Part shown: in pieces, positions 8,525 to 16,880 of the stretch | Position numbering within the stretch: the stretch's first letter is position 1 | How the letters are laid out: every line of letters begins with the position of its first letter | Assembly (NCBI RefSeq): GCF_900104965.1 | Contig: NZ_LT629757.1 | Coordinates: 1,116,001-1,180,000, forward strand | Reading direction: 5' to 3' | Length of the DNA: 64,000 nucleotides | Source of the DNA: Nocardioides scoriae | GTDB lineage: Bacteria > Actinomycetota > Actinomycetes > Propionibacteriales > Nocardioidaceae | The notes under the pieces: model-generated | Seen by the model: the letters and a program-made list of their open reading frames with translations, nothing else | Databases searched by the model: none | Told to the model about the DNA's origin: nothing | Made by a program: the position numbers and the translations under genes

Positions 8525-8883
8525 GCGCGGCCACGGTCGAGAACCCGTACGCCGGCCAGGGGGCGGTGCTGCTCGACATCGGCGGTGACGTCGGTGCCGT
8601 GGTCGTCGAGGTGCCCGACGAGATGGAGGGCGTCGAGGTCGAGATCCGACCGGCCGGGGCGCCCGGCGGCGGGCACCACCACGCGCACGACCACGGGACC
8701 CACACGCACCACCCCCACGTGGCGGTGGTGCGCCGTCCGGTGGCCGACGGCCTGGTCGCCTCGCTGGTGTTCGGCGAGGTGGTCGAGGGGTCCTACGTGC
8801 TCGTCGTCAAGGACACCGACGACGTGCAGCTGCGGGTCGAGGTCCGCGGGGGTGAGGTCACCCAGACCAGCTGGCCCCGCTGA
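8521..8883 (+). CDS. Histidine-rich hypothetical protein of the DUF4331 operon
   Basis: A 120-residue protein starting at GTG inside the DUF4331 stop (GTGA). Its centre has nine histidines within sixteen residues (HHHAHDHGTHTHHPH), a likely zinc, nickel or copper binding tract. The flanks are beta-rich: LLDIGGDVGAVVVEV before and GSYVLVVKDTDDVQLRVEVRGGEV after. I see no signal peptide or membrane segment. The family is not one I can name. The context suggests a metal-binding partner of the DUF4331 protein. The gene ends shortly before a strong hairpin. Confidence 0.75.
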   Translation: MSAATVENPYAGQGAVLLDIGGDVGAVVVEVPDEMEGVEVEIRPAGAPGGGHHHAHDHGTHTHHPHVAVVRRPVADGLVASLVFGEVVEGSYVLVVKDTDDVQLRVEVRGGEVTQTSWPR

Positions 8884-8906
8884 GGGGTCCGTGGACCGAT
8901 GACGGA

Positions 8907-8934
8907 GGGCGCCGACCGGGAGGCCGGCGCCCTT
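8907..8934. terminator. Hairpin terminator after the DUF4331 operon
   Basis: Arms GGGCGCCG (8907-8914) and CGGCGCCC (8925-8932) are perfect complements around a 10-base loop and are followed by TT. The hairpin lies between convergent genes and can serve both strands. Confidence 0.7.
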
Positions 8935-8977
8935 CGGCGTGTCGGACGGGGGGCGGCGCCCGGCGCGAGGCCCAGCC

Positions 8978-9346
8978 TTACGCTGTACGTCGACGCGCGT
9001 CGACCTCCCGGTCGTCGAGCTCGCCCAGCGTCGCGTCCACGTCGTGGGTCGCGACCGGCACCTCGCCGCGCAGGGTGATGACCGTCCCGACCTGCGGCGC
9101 GATCAGGAGCGTGCGCGCTCCCGCTGCCGCAGCAGCCCTGCGCGGCCCGTTCAGCTCGTCGTCGTCGACGCCGCGACCGGCGACCACGAACCCCACCGCG
9201 CGGCCCGCCAGGTAGCCGGACGTGGCAGCGGTCGCCCGCGGCGTGACGTGCGGGGGCGTCAGCGGTCCCCAGGCCGCGCCGTCCCAGTAGCGGTGCTGCA
9301 GGTGGTGGTCCGTGACGCGGTACCACCCTGCGGGACGGATGCCCAT
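8978..9346 (-). CDS. DUF2510 domain-containing protein
   Basis: A 122-residue protein. Residues 3-32 (IRPAGWYRVTD...HRYWDGAAWGPLT) match DUF2510, a short Trp-rich motif found at the ends of many actinobacterial proteins, usually beside a membrane segment. Here there is no clear membrane helix; the remainder includes ARTLLIAPQVGTVITLRGEVPV, resembling a small beta domain. The ATG at 9346 follows GGAGAGG; an upstream start at 9388 would add 14 residues before the motif. Function unknown. The 205 bp between this gene and the divergent glycosyltransferase probably hold both promoters. Confidence 0.7.
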   Translation of the reverse strand: MGIRPAGWYRVTDHHLQHRYWDGAAWGPLTPPHVTPRATAATSGYLAGRAVGFVVAGRGVDDDELNGPRRAAAAAGARTLLIAPQVGTVITLRGEVPVATHDVDATLGELDDREVDARRRTA

Positions 9347-9551
9347 GACGTGCCTCTCCGGGCAGAGTCGACCGAGCGCCGTGGTCACCAGCCTGGAGGA
9401 GACCCCAGGCTACCCGCTGGGGTGCCCGCACACACCACCGCCGCGACGACGCGTGGACCCAGGTGGCCGCCCGCTGGGGCGGCAGGGCATCCTCGTGGGG
9501 CGACGCCGTGCCCGGACGGCGCACCGCACCCGTGAGCGGCGAGGGGGAGAC

Positions 9552-11033
9552 GTGACGACCACGGAGCTGGGTCGCGACGTCGGCGGGCGCCGCGAGGTGC
9601 GACCCGTCGCCTGGCGGAGCATCCTGCTCCCGACCGTCGTGGTGGCGCTGGCGCTGACGCTGTCGAGCGGCGCCTACGGCTACCACCGCGACGAGCTCTA
9701 CTTCCGGATGCTCCCCGCGCGCTGGGGGTACGTCGACCAGCCGCCCCTGACGCCGTTCATCGCCCGGACCATGGCCGGCCTGGTCGACCAGGTGTGGGCG
9801 ATGCACCTGCCCGCGACGCTGCTGATGGCCGGCTCGGTCGTGGTGATGGCCCTGCTCGCCCGCGAGCTCGGCGGCGACCGGTCGGCGCAGACGCTCTGCG
9901 CCTGGGCGTACGGCACCGCGCTGCTGCCCCTGGAGTTCTCCCGGGTGCTGCTCACCGCGACCGTCGACCTGGTCCTGTGGCCGCTGATCGTGCTGCTGGT
10001 GGTCCGCGCCGTGGTGCGCGAGGAGCCCCGCTGGTGGCTGCTGGCGGGCCTGGTCGTCGGCCTGAGCACCTACAACAAGCTGCTGGTGGCCGTGCTCGTC
10101 GTGGGCGTGGTCGCCGGCATCGCCCTGGTCGGGCCCCGCCGCCTGCTGCGCTCGCCGTGGCCGTGGGGCGCGGGTCTGGTCGCCCTGGTGGTCGGCGCGC
10201 CCAACCTCGTCTACCAGGCGACCCACGACTGGCCCCAGCTGACGATGGGCCAGGCCCTGGCCGACGCCAACGGCACCGAGGTCCGCCTGGTCACGCTGCC
10301 GCTGCTGCTGGTGATGCTGGGCCTGCCGCTGGTCCCGGTGTGGGGCGCCGGCCTGGTCGCCCTGTGGCGCGGCTCGATCCACCCGGAGCTCCGGTTCCTG
10401 GCCGCCGCGCTGCCCGTGGTGGTGGCGCTGACCCTGCTCGGCGGCAGCCAGCCCTACTACCCCCTCGGGCTGCTCAGCGTGGTGCTCGCCGCCGGCTGCG
10501 TCGTGGTCGCCCGACAGCGGTGGGTGGTGCCCGCGGTGGTGGCCAACGCGACCGTCTCGGTGCTGGTCGCGCTGCCCGTGGTGCCCCTCGCGTGGTTGTC
10601 GGCCACCCCGATCACCACCTTCAACCAGGTCGGCCAGGACCAGATCGGGTGGCCCGCCCACGTGGCCCGGGTGGCCGAGGTCCGCGACGCCCTCCCCCCG
10701 GCCCAGCGCCGGCGCAGCGTCGTGGTCGCGGACAACTACGGCGAGGCCGGCGCCCTCGCGCGCTACGGCCCCGACCACGGCATCACGCAGGTCTACAGCG
10801 CCCACAACGAGCTCTACTACCTGGGCCGACCGCCGGAGTCGGCCACCGTCGCCGTCGTCGTCGGCACCTCCCCGTCCCGGCTGCGCGGCTGGTTCGCCAG
10901 TTGCCGGATCGTGGCCCAGCTCGACAACGGCCTGGGCATCGGCAACCAGGAGCAGGACCAGCCGATCACGGTCTGCCGCAACCCGCTGGGGGGCTGGGCG
11001 ACCGTCTGGCCCCAGATGCAGCACCACGCCTGA
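9552..11033 (+). CDS. GT39-like (ArnT/PMT-type) polytopic glycosyltransferase
   Basis: A 493-residue integral membrane protein with about ten hydrophobic helices. After the first helix it has GYHRDELYF, the acidic DE pair that GT-C enzymes of the GT39/ArnT group carry in their first extracytoplasmic loop, and then YVDQPPLTP, also typical. The last 120 residues are soluble and extracytoplasmic (VVVADNYGEAGALARYG, YSAHNELYYLG). These enzymes move sugars from polyprenyl-phosphate donors to proteins or lipids on the outside. The GTG at 9552 follows GAGGGGGAGA. Acceptor unknown. Confidence 0.83.
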   Translation: MTTTELGRDVGGRREVRPVAWRSILLPTVVVALALTLSSGAYGYHRDELYFRMLPARWGYVDQPPLTPFIARTMAGLVDQVWAMHLPATLLMAGSVVVMALLARELGGDRSAQTLCAWAYGTALLPLEFSRVLLTATVDLVLWPLIVLLVVRAVVREEPRWWLLAGLVVGLSTYNKLLVAVLVVGVVAGIALVGPRRLLRSPWPWGAGLVALVVGAPNLVYQATHDWPQLTMGQALADANGTEVRLVTLPLLLVMLGLPLVPVWGAGLVALWRGSIHPELRFLAAALPVVVALTLLGGSQPYYPLGLLSVVLAAGCVVVARQRWVVPAVVANATVSVLVALPVVPLAWLSATPITTFNQVGQDQIGWPAHVARVAEVRDALPPAQRRRSVVVADNYGEAGALARYGPDHGITQVYSAHNELYYLGRPPESATVAVVVGTSPSRLRGWFASCRIVAQLDNGLGIGNQEQDQPITVCRNPLGGWATVWPQMQHHA

Positions 11034-11095
11034 CCCGACCACTCCCGCGCGACGGCCCGACCAATCCGCCGGGCCGGCGGGACCGAACCACTGCC

Positions 11096-11770
11096 GTGCA
11101 GCACACGTCGACCACCGCTCCCGCCCGCGCTCGGACGCTGTCCGCGGCCCAGGCCATGGACGCGGCGTACTCCGGGGCCGACTGCCGCCTCGTCCTCGAC
11201 GACGGCCGCACCACCCCGGTCCAGGCCGCCCGGTGGGCGGAGACCGCGTCGCTCTCCGACGTCGAGCTGCTCGTCGACTCCTGCGCCGGCCCCACCCTCG
11301 ACATCGGGTGCGGCCCCGGCCGCCTGAGCGCTGCCGTCGCGGCCCGCGCCCACCACGTGCTGGGCATCGACATCTCCCCCGTCGCCGTGCGCCAGACCCG
11401 CGCCCGCGGCGCCGCGGCGGCCGTCCACGACGTCTTCGACGACCTCCCGCGCCGGGGCCGGTGGCAGCACCTGCTCCTCGCGGACGGCAACATCGGCATC
11501 GGCGGCTCGCCCACGCGGCTGCTGCGGCGGGCGCGCCAGCTGCTCTCCCCCGACGGAACCGTCGTGGTCGAGGTGACCGCGGACGACGGCGTGCGCGTCC
11601 ACCGCGGCGTGCGCCTGCGGCTCGGCCAGCGCGAGACCGCCCCCTTCAGCTGGGCCACGGTCGGCACCCGCGCGATGCCCGACCTGGCCGCAGCGACCGG
11701 CTTCGACCTGCTGCGCATCTCCGAGGCCGCCGGTCGCCACGTCGCGGTGCTGCGCCCCCGCGCCGCGTAG
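11096..11770 (+). CDS. Class I SAM-dependent methyltransferase
   Basis: A 224-residue protein with the Rossmann-like SAM fold. Motif I is LDIGCGPGRLS, motif II region VLGIDISPVAV, and the post-motif strand is HLLLADGNIGIGG. A GTG at 11096 gives the longest sensible form; ATG at 11156 is an alternative that removes 20 residues without touching the fold. It lies 62 bp after the glycosyltransferase on the same strand and could be cotranscribed, which suggests a cell-envelope or lipid substrate, but this is weak. Substrate cannot be told. Confidence 0.8.
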   Translation: MQHTSTTAPARARTLSAAQAMDAAYSGADCRLVLDDGRTTPVQAARWAETASLSDVELLVDSCAGPTLDIGCGPGRLSAAVAARAHHVLGIDISPVAVRQTRARGAAAAVHDVFDDLPRRGRWQHLLLADGNIGIGGSPTRLLRRARQLLSPDGTVVVEVTADDGVRVHRGVRLRLGQRETAPFSWATVGTRAMPDLAAATGFDLLRISEAAGRHVAVLRPRAA

Positions 11771-11782
11771 GCCCGTCGCCGC

Positions 11783-13291
11783 TCAACCGAGCTTGAACGG
11801 GTCCCGGGTGCCGCCGGTGAGCTCGACGAAGACCGACTTGTGCTCGAGGTACTCGTCGACCGCCTGCGAGCCGTTCTCCCGACCGATGCCCGAGAGGCCG
11901 TAGCCGCCGAAGGGCATGTTGGGCGCGACCACGCGGTAGGCGTTGACCCACACCGTGCCGGCCTTGATCGCCGCGGCCACCCGGTGGGCGCGGTGGACGT
12001 CCTTGGTCCACACCGCGCCCGCCAGCCCGTACGGCGTGTCGTTGGCCAGGCGGACGGCCTCCTCCTCGTCGGTGAAGGTGTACGCCGTGAGGACCGGCCC
12101 GAAGACCTCCTCGCGCGCGATCGTGGCGTCGGGCTCGGCCACGACGACCGTGGGCCGCACGAACAGCCCACCGAGCTCCTCGTTGGGGCCACCGCCGGCG
12201 GCGATCGTCCAGCCCTCGTCGCGGGCGCCCTGGAGGTAGCCGAGCACCTTCTCGTACTGCGGCTGGTTGGCGACCGGACCCATCTCGGTCTCCGCCTCGG
12301 TCGGGTCCCCCTGGGTGATGGCATCGGCCCGGGCCGCGACCTTGGCGACCAGCTCGTCCTTGACGCTCTCGTGCACGATCAACCGGGAGCCGGCCATGCA
12401 GGTCTGTCCGGTCGCCGCGAAGACGCCGGCGACCAGCCCGTTGGCGGCGGCGTCGAGGTCGGCGTCGGCGAAGACGACCTGCGGGGACTTGCCGCCGAGC
12501 TCCAGGGTGACCTTGTTGATGTTGGCGACGGCCGCCTGGGCGACCTTGGCCCCGGTGGCCGTGCTGCCGGTGAACGCCACCTTGTCCACGCCCGTGTGGG
12601 AGGCCAGCGCCTCGCCGGTGGAGCGGTCCCAGCCCGTGACGACGTTGAGCACCCCGGCCGGCAGCCCGGCCTCGTGGAGCACCTCGGCGAAGGCGACCGT
12701 CGAGGCGGGCGCGTGCTCCGACGGCTTGACCACGCAGGTGCAGCCGGCGGCCAGGAGCGGCGCGAGCTTGAAGGTGAGCAGCAGCAGCGGCGAGTTCCAC
12801 GGCGTGATCGCGCCGACCACGCCGACGGGCTCGCGCAGCGTGTAGCCGAAGTAGGTGCTCTGGGAGATGGCCGGCACCGTGCGGCCCTCGATCTTGTCGG
12901 CCAGGCCGGAGAAGTAGGAGTACCAGACCCCCAGGCCCTGGAGCTGGCCGCGCATCTCGCGCATCAGCTTGCCGGAGTCGCGCACCTCCAGCAGGGCGAG
13001 CCGCTCGGCGTTGTCGGTGATGGCCGTGGCGATGTCACGCAGGACCGCGGCGCGGCCGAACCCCGACATCTGGCCCCACTCCCCCTCGAACGCCGCCCGG
13101 CTCGAGGCCACCGCGCGGTCGACGTCCTCGGGCCCGCCGTCGGCCACGGTCGCCCAGGTCCGTCCCGTGAAGGGGTTGGTGGACTCGAACGTGCGGCCCG
13201 ACGCGGCCGCGACCTGTCGGCCGTCGATGAAGAGTCCGAAGGACTCCAGCGCGCCGTTCTGCGTGGCGGTGTCGGAGACGGTCTCGGTCAC
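11783..13291 (-). CDS. NAD(P)-dependent aldehyde dehydrogenase
   Basis: A 502-residue ALDH superfamily enzyme oxidising an aldehyde to the acid. Catalytic residues are all in place: ITPWNSPLL (Asn165), LELGGKSP (Glu264), and GQTCMAG (Cys298). The length is normal for the family, and the ATG at 13291 follows AGGAG. The AraC gene upstream is on the same strand and separated by 155 bp. That gap contains an AraC-type site like those upstream of two further operons, so this enzyme probably belongs to the same pathway. Substrate unknown. Confidence 0.9.
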   Translation of the reverse strand: MTETVSDTATQNGALESFGLFIDGRQVAAASGRTFESTNPFTGRTWATVADGGPEDVDRAVASSRAAFEGEWGQMSGFGRAAVLRDIATAITDNAERLALLEVRDSGKLMREMRGQLQGLGVWYSYFSGLADKIEGRTVPAISQSTYFGYTLREPVGVVGAITPWNSPLLLLTFKLAPLLAAGCTCVVKPSEHAPASTVAFAEVLHEAGLPAGVLNVVTGWDRSTGEALASHTGVDKVAFTGSTATGAKVAQAAVANINKVTLELGGKSPQVVFADADLDAAANGLVAGVFAATGQTCMAGSRLIVHESVKDELVAKVAARADAITQGDPTEAETEMGPVANQPQYEKVLGYLQGARDEGWTIAAGGGPNEELGGLFVRPTVVVAEPDATIAREEVFGPVLTAYTFTDEEEAVRLANDTPYGLAGAVWTKDVHRAHRVAAAIKAGTVWVNAYRVVAPNMPFGGYGLSGIGRENGSQAVDEYLEHKSVFVELTGGTRDPFKLG

Positions 13292-13353
13292 GGGAGCTCC
13301 TGGGTGGGGGGACGACTGGGGTCCCGACGCTACGAGCGACCTCCGCCCGGGGC

Positions 13354-13381
13354 TATCCGCTCACCGCGCTCCGACGTCCGC
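13354..13381. promoter_or_regulatory. Putative AraC-regulator site upstream of the aldehyde dehydrogenase
   Basis: TATCCG (13354-13359) and GTCCGC (13376-13381) have TCCG cores exactly 21 bp apart, as in the two stronger copies near 19105 and 21736. The near half-site lies 62 bp upstream of the start at 13291. The middle of the site is less conserved than in the other two. Confidence 0.5.
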
Positions 13382-13382
13382 T

Positions 13383-13417
13383 GGCGGCACCGGGCGGCAC
13401 CGGGCGGCACCGGGCGG
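13383..13417. repeat. Short 10-bp tandem repeat
   Basis: About three and a half copies of GGCGGCACCG run from 13383 to 13417 in the gap between the AraC gene and the aldehyde dehydrogenase, directly beside the putative AraC site. Confidence 0.7.
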
Positions 13418-13446
13418 GCTGCCGCTCGGCGGGCCCGCTCCGGTCC

Positions 13447-14421
13447 CTAGGCGTGCAGGGTCGCGCTCGGCAGCTCGCCGAACTGCTCGCGGTACTGCTG
13501 GGCGAAGCGCGACTGGTGGAAGAACCCCCAGCTCAGCGCGACGTCGGTGACCCGGGTGCTGCGCGGGTCGGCGCGCAGCAGGTCGGCCCGCACCTTGGCC
13601 AGGCGCACCCGGCGCACGTACGCCATCGGCGACTCCCCCAGCTCCTCCTGGAACGCCGCGTGCAGCGACCGGACGCTGACGCACGCCACTCGAGCGAGCA
13701 CCTCCGGCGTGAGCTCCTCGTGGGCGTGCTCGTCGACGTGGCGCAGCACCAGTGCCACCCGTCCCAGGCGCGTGGTGTCCTCGCGCCCGGCGATGGCGTC
13801 GGAGTACTGGTGTCGCCCGGCCGTGAGCAGGTTGGTCAGGACGTAGGCCTCGAGCTGGGCCCGCGCCAGCGGCCGGTCGCGCACGCCGTCGGCGCGCTCG
13901 AGCTCGGTGGCCAGGAAGCGGACCGAGCGCAGCAGCGCCTGTCCCGAGCTGCTGGCGAGGTCGAGGCCGAAGTCGAAGTCGACCACCTCGGTCACCGGCC
14001 GGCCGATCAGCTCGGCCAGGTGCGTCTCCAGGCTGCTCCGCGAGACCTTGAGGATCAGCTGCTCGGCGTCCGGCGACCACCGCACGGTGTTCGCCTGGTG
14101 GGGGTTGAGCACCAGCCCGCGCGCCCCGGCCGGGGTCACCTCCGTGCGGCCGTCGCTGCGCGAGGCCCAGGTGGCGCCGGTCAGCTGCAGGTTGACGTGG
14201 TACCACTGCTCGGCCGGCGGCATCCGCAGCTCGGTCTCGGCCTGGTAGGTGAGGTAGCCGAGCGTGAGGTAGCGGTCGCTCGTCGCGTTCAGCCGCATGT
14301 CCATCGCGTCCTGCGGCCCGACGAGCTCGTGCGGCAGGTAGACCCGGGTCACCGCGTCACGGGCCTCCTCGAGGCTCTGCGTGGCGATGACGGCGTCGCC
14401 CGCCAGGAACTCTCTGCGCAC
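13447..14421 (-). CDS. AraC-family transcriptional regulator
   Basis: A 324-residue regulator. Residues 1-200 are an AraC-binding-like ligand domain of the type that often serves aromatic or aliphatic catabolic genes. The last 100 residues hold the double helix-turn-helix: LARVACVSVRSLHAAFQEELGESPMAYVRRVRL and VTDVALSWGFFHQSRFAQQYREQFGELP. The GTG at 14421 follows GGGAGG. Three sites with 21-bp-spaced TCCG cores precede the ALDH, the HMG-lyase operon and the DinB-MDR pair, all on the minus strand like this gene; it is the only AraC-type gene in the window and the natural candidate to bind them. Confidence 0.88.
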   Translation of the reverse strand: MRREFLAGDAVIATQSLEEARDAVTRVYLPHELVGPQDAMDMRLNATSDRYLTLGYLTYQAETELRMPPAEQWYHVNLQLTGATWASRSDGRTEVTPAGARGLVLNPHQANTVRWSPDAEQLILKVSRSSLETHLAELIGRPVTEVVDFDFGLDLASSSGQALLRSVRFLATELERADGVRDRPLARAQLEAYVLTNLLTAGRHQYSDAIAGREDTTRLGRVALVLRHVDEHAHEELTPEVLARVACVSVRSLHAAFQEELGESPMAYVRRVRLAKVRADLLRADPRSTRVTDVALSWGFFHQSRFAQQYREQFGELPSATLHA

Positions 14422-14445
14422 TTCGTCCTCCCGCGACGCGGTTCG

Positions 14446-14459
14446 GTGACAGCGGTCAC
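14446..14459. promoter_or_regulatory. Dyad upstream of the AraC gene
   Basis: GTGAC (14446-14450) and GTCAC (14455-14459) form a 5+4+5 inverted repeat 25 bp upstream of the AraC start. It differs from the TATCCG/GTCCGC sites and could be an autoregulatory or unrelated operator. Confidence 0.3.
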
Positions 14460-14534
14460 ACTAGCCACGCCCCCAAGACGGGACGACCCACCCGACCACG
14501 GACCGGTCGGCCCCGTCGTGGTCCCCGGGGCCGG

Positions 14535-16880
14535 TCAGCGGCCCAGCAGGTCCAGCGCGGCCCCGGCGACCGAGCCGGCGTCGATGCCGTGGATGCGGTG
14601 GGCGTCGGGCAGGTCCGAGGACTGGCCGAAGTCGCTCACGCCCAGGCACCGGATCCGGTCACCGCGGGCTCCGGCCAGGAAGGCGAGCGTGTGCGGGTGG
14701 CCGTCCAGCACGGTGACGAGCGGCGCCGGGTGGGCAGCCGGCAGCAGCAGGTCGAGGACGTCGCTGCCTCCCGCTGAGCGGCTGCCCCGCTGCTGGAAGG
14801 ACCGGAAGACCAGGTCGGGGCTGGTCAGGCACACCACACCGGCGACGACGCCCTGCGCCTGCAGCACGCGCGCGGCCTCGAGGACCTCGGGCAGGATCGC
14901 GCCGACGCCGACCAGGGTGACCTGCTCGGTCGCGGGGTCGTGGTCGGTGATCCGGTAGCCGCCCGCCACGGCGTGCTGGCGGCGTCGCTCGGCGAGCACC
15001 TCGTCGTGCGGCACCCGCGCCAGGGCCGGGTCCACCGGGCGCGTCGAGAGCCGGAAGTACGCCGAGGTGCCGCCGGCCACGCCGACCTGGGACATCGCGT
15101 GCAGGAAGCACCACTCGAGGTCCTGGGCGAAGGCCGGCTCCCAGGCCACGCAACCGGGCTGCTCCAGCCCGATGGACGGGGTGGAGACCGACTGGTGGGC
15201 CCCGCCCTCGGGGGCCAGCGTCACGCCCGAGGGGGTGCCGACCAGGATGGACTGCCCGCCGGCGTACATCCCGAAGGACCAGGGCTCCAGGGCCCGCCCG
15301 ACGAACGGGTCGTAGAAGGTCGCGATCGGGATCAGCCGCTCGCCCCACCGCGACCAGGTCGCGCCGAGCTCGCCCAGCAGGCCGACGGTGTTGACCTCGG
15401 CGATGCCGAGCTCGACGTGCTGGCCGGTCTGCGACTCCGACCACCGCAGCACCCGCTCGGCGTCGTCGGCGAACCAGTCGCGGCGCTCCGTGACCGACCA
15501 GACGCCGGTCTTGTTGATCCAGCCGCCGAGGTTGGTCGACGAGGCGACGTCGGGGCTGCAGGTGACGACCCGGGCGGCCACGTCGGGCGCGTCGCGGACC
15601 AGGTCCGAGAGCAGCCGGCCCAGGACGGCCTGGGTCGAGACGGTCTTGCGGTGCGGGTGGCCCAGCGACGTCGGGACCCGCAGCGGGCCCGTGGGGCTCA
15701 CAGTCACCCGGCTCAGCTGCTCCCCGCGGCGGCGGGCCAGCGCGGCGGCGTCCGAGCCGGGGTCGAGCGGCGCCCACGGGTCGTCGAGGTCGGTGCCGCA
15801 GGCGCGGGCCAGCGAGGCCATCTGCGCCTCGTCGAGCAGGGCGGAGTGGTTGCTGGGGTGGCCCTCGGTCGGGAGCCCGCGGCCCTTGACGGTGTAGGCG
15901 AAGACCACGGTCGGCCGGTGGTCGTCGACGGCGCCGAACGTGTCGACGAGCAGCCCGAGGTCGTGGCCGCCCAGGTCGCGGACGGCCTCGACCAGCTGCT
16001 CGGTCGTGAGGGAGTCGAGCAGGCCCCGCAGCTCGGCGGAGGAGTCGGAGCCCAGCACCCGGTCGCGGACCTCGGCGGGGTCCACGCGCAGCATCCGCTG
16101 GTACTCCTCGTTGGGCATCGCCTCCAGGCGGTGGCGCAGCTCGGACCCGCCCGGACGGTCGAACAGCGCGGAGACCAGGCGGCCCCACTTGAGCGTGACG
16201 ACCTGCCAGCCGGCGGCCTCGAACATGGCCGCGAGGCGCTGCACGGCGATGTCGGGCACCACGCGGTCCAGCGACTGCCGGTTCATGTCGACCACCCACA
16301 GCAGCTCGCCCAGGCTGGCCACCTGCGGGTCGGCCACGGCCTCCCAGATGGCGCCCTCGTCGAGCTCGGCGTCGCCCAGCAGGCTCACGAACCGGCCGGC
16401 GGGCGGGGCGTCGGGGAACTGCGAGCGCACGTAGCGGTGCGCCATCGCCGCCCACAGCGTCGCCGTCGCGCCGATGCCGACCGACCCGGTCGAGAAGTCG
16501 ACGGTGTCGGGGTCCTTGGAGCGCGAGGGGTAGGACTGCAGGCCGCCCCGGGCACGCAGCGTCGGCAGGTACGCCGGGTCGAGGTCGCCCAGCAGGAAGT
16601 TGATCGCGTGCAGCACGGGCGAGGCGTGGGGCTTGACCGACACCCGGTCCAGCGAGGTCAGCTCGTGGAACCACAGCGCGGTGCAGATGTCGACCATCGA
16701 GGCGGAGGAGGCCTGGTGGCCGCCGACCTTGACCCCGGTGGCGTTCGGGCGGCCCCGGTTGGCGGCGTCCACGATGGCCGCCGAGAGCCACAGCACGCGC
16801 TGGGAGACCTCGCGCAGCACCGCCACGTCGGCGGCACCCCGCTCCCCGGTGCGGTGGTCGTCCTCGTGCAGGGCGGTCAT
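14535..16880 (-). CDS. AceE-like homodimeric 2-oxo acid dehydrogenase E1 / transketolase-like enzyme
   Basis: A 781-residue thiamine-diphosphate enzyme of the AceE (homodimeric E1) type, shorter than AceE itself (near 890-930). The ThDP/Mg motif is LLGDAELDEGA...VVDMNRQSLDRV (Gly169-Asp170 to Asn200). KPHASPVLHAINFLLG and ELGIAEVNTVGLLGELG, the latter holding the catalytic Glu of the pyrimidine domain, are also present. The ATG at 16880 follows GGAGGAG and overlaps the CoA-transferase stop by 4 bp. It is the last gene of an HMG-lyase - CoA-transferase - E1 operon, with no E2 or E3 nearby, so it may be a stand-alone 2-oxo acid decarboxylase. Substrate unknown. Confidence 0.83.
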   Translation of the reverse strand: MTALHEDDHRTGERGAADVAVLREVSQRVLWLSAAIVDAANRGRPNATGVKVGGHQASSASMVDICTALWFHELTSLDRVSVKPHASPVLHAINFLLGDLDPAYLPTLRARGGLQSYPSRSKDPDTVDFSTGSVGIGATATLWAAMAHRYVRSQFPDAPPAGRFVSLLGDAELDEGAIWEAVADPQVASLGELLWVVDMNRQSLDRVVPDIAVQRLAAMFEAAGWQVVTLKWGRLVSALFDRPGGSELRHRLEAMPNEEYQRMLRVDPAEVRDRVLGSDSSAELRGLLDSLTTEQLVEAVRDLGGHDLGLLVDTFGAVDDHRPTVVFAYTVKGRGLPTEGHPSNHSALLDEAQMASLARACGTDLDDPWAPLDPGSDAAALARRRGEQLSRVTVSPTGPLRVPTSLGHPHRKTVSTQAVLGRLLSDLVRDAPDVAARVVTCSPDVASSTNLGGWINKTGVWSVTERRDWFADDAERVLRWSESQTGQHVELGIAEVNTVGLLGELGATWSRWGERLIPIATFYDPFVGRALEPWSFGMYAGGQSILVGTPSGVTLAPEGGAHQSVSTPSIGLEQPGCVAWEPAFAQDLEWCFLHAMSQVGVAGGTSAYFRLSTRPVDPALARVPHDEVLAERRRQHAVAGGYRITDHDPATEQVTLVGVGAILPEVLEAARVLQAQGVVAGVVCLTSPDLVFRSFQQRGSRSAGGSDVLDLLLPAAHPAPLVTVLDGHPHTLAFLAGARGDRIRCLGVSDFGQSSDLPDAHRIHGIDAGSVAGAALDLLGR

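Noticed and set aside
8793-11042. A 749-residue minus-strand open frame opposite the glycosyltransferase
   Set aside because: It is rich in Gln, His, Arg and Gly with no domain; it is the antisense shadow of a gene with strong G/C third-position bias.
13383-13417. Possible CRISPR-like short repeat
   Set aside because: Ten-base units in direct contact, without spacers; only about three copies. Simple tandem repeat. No CRISPR array or cas gene seen anywhere in the window.
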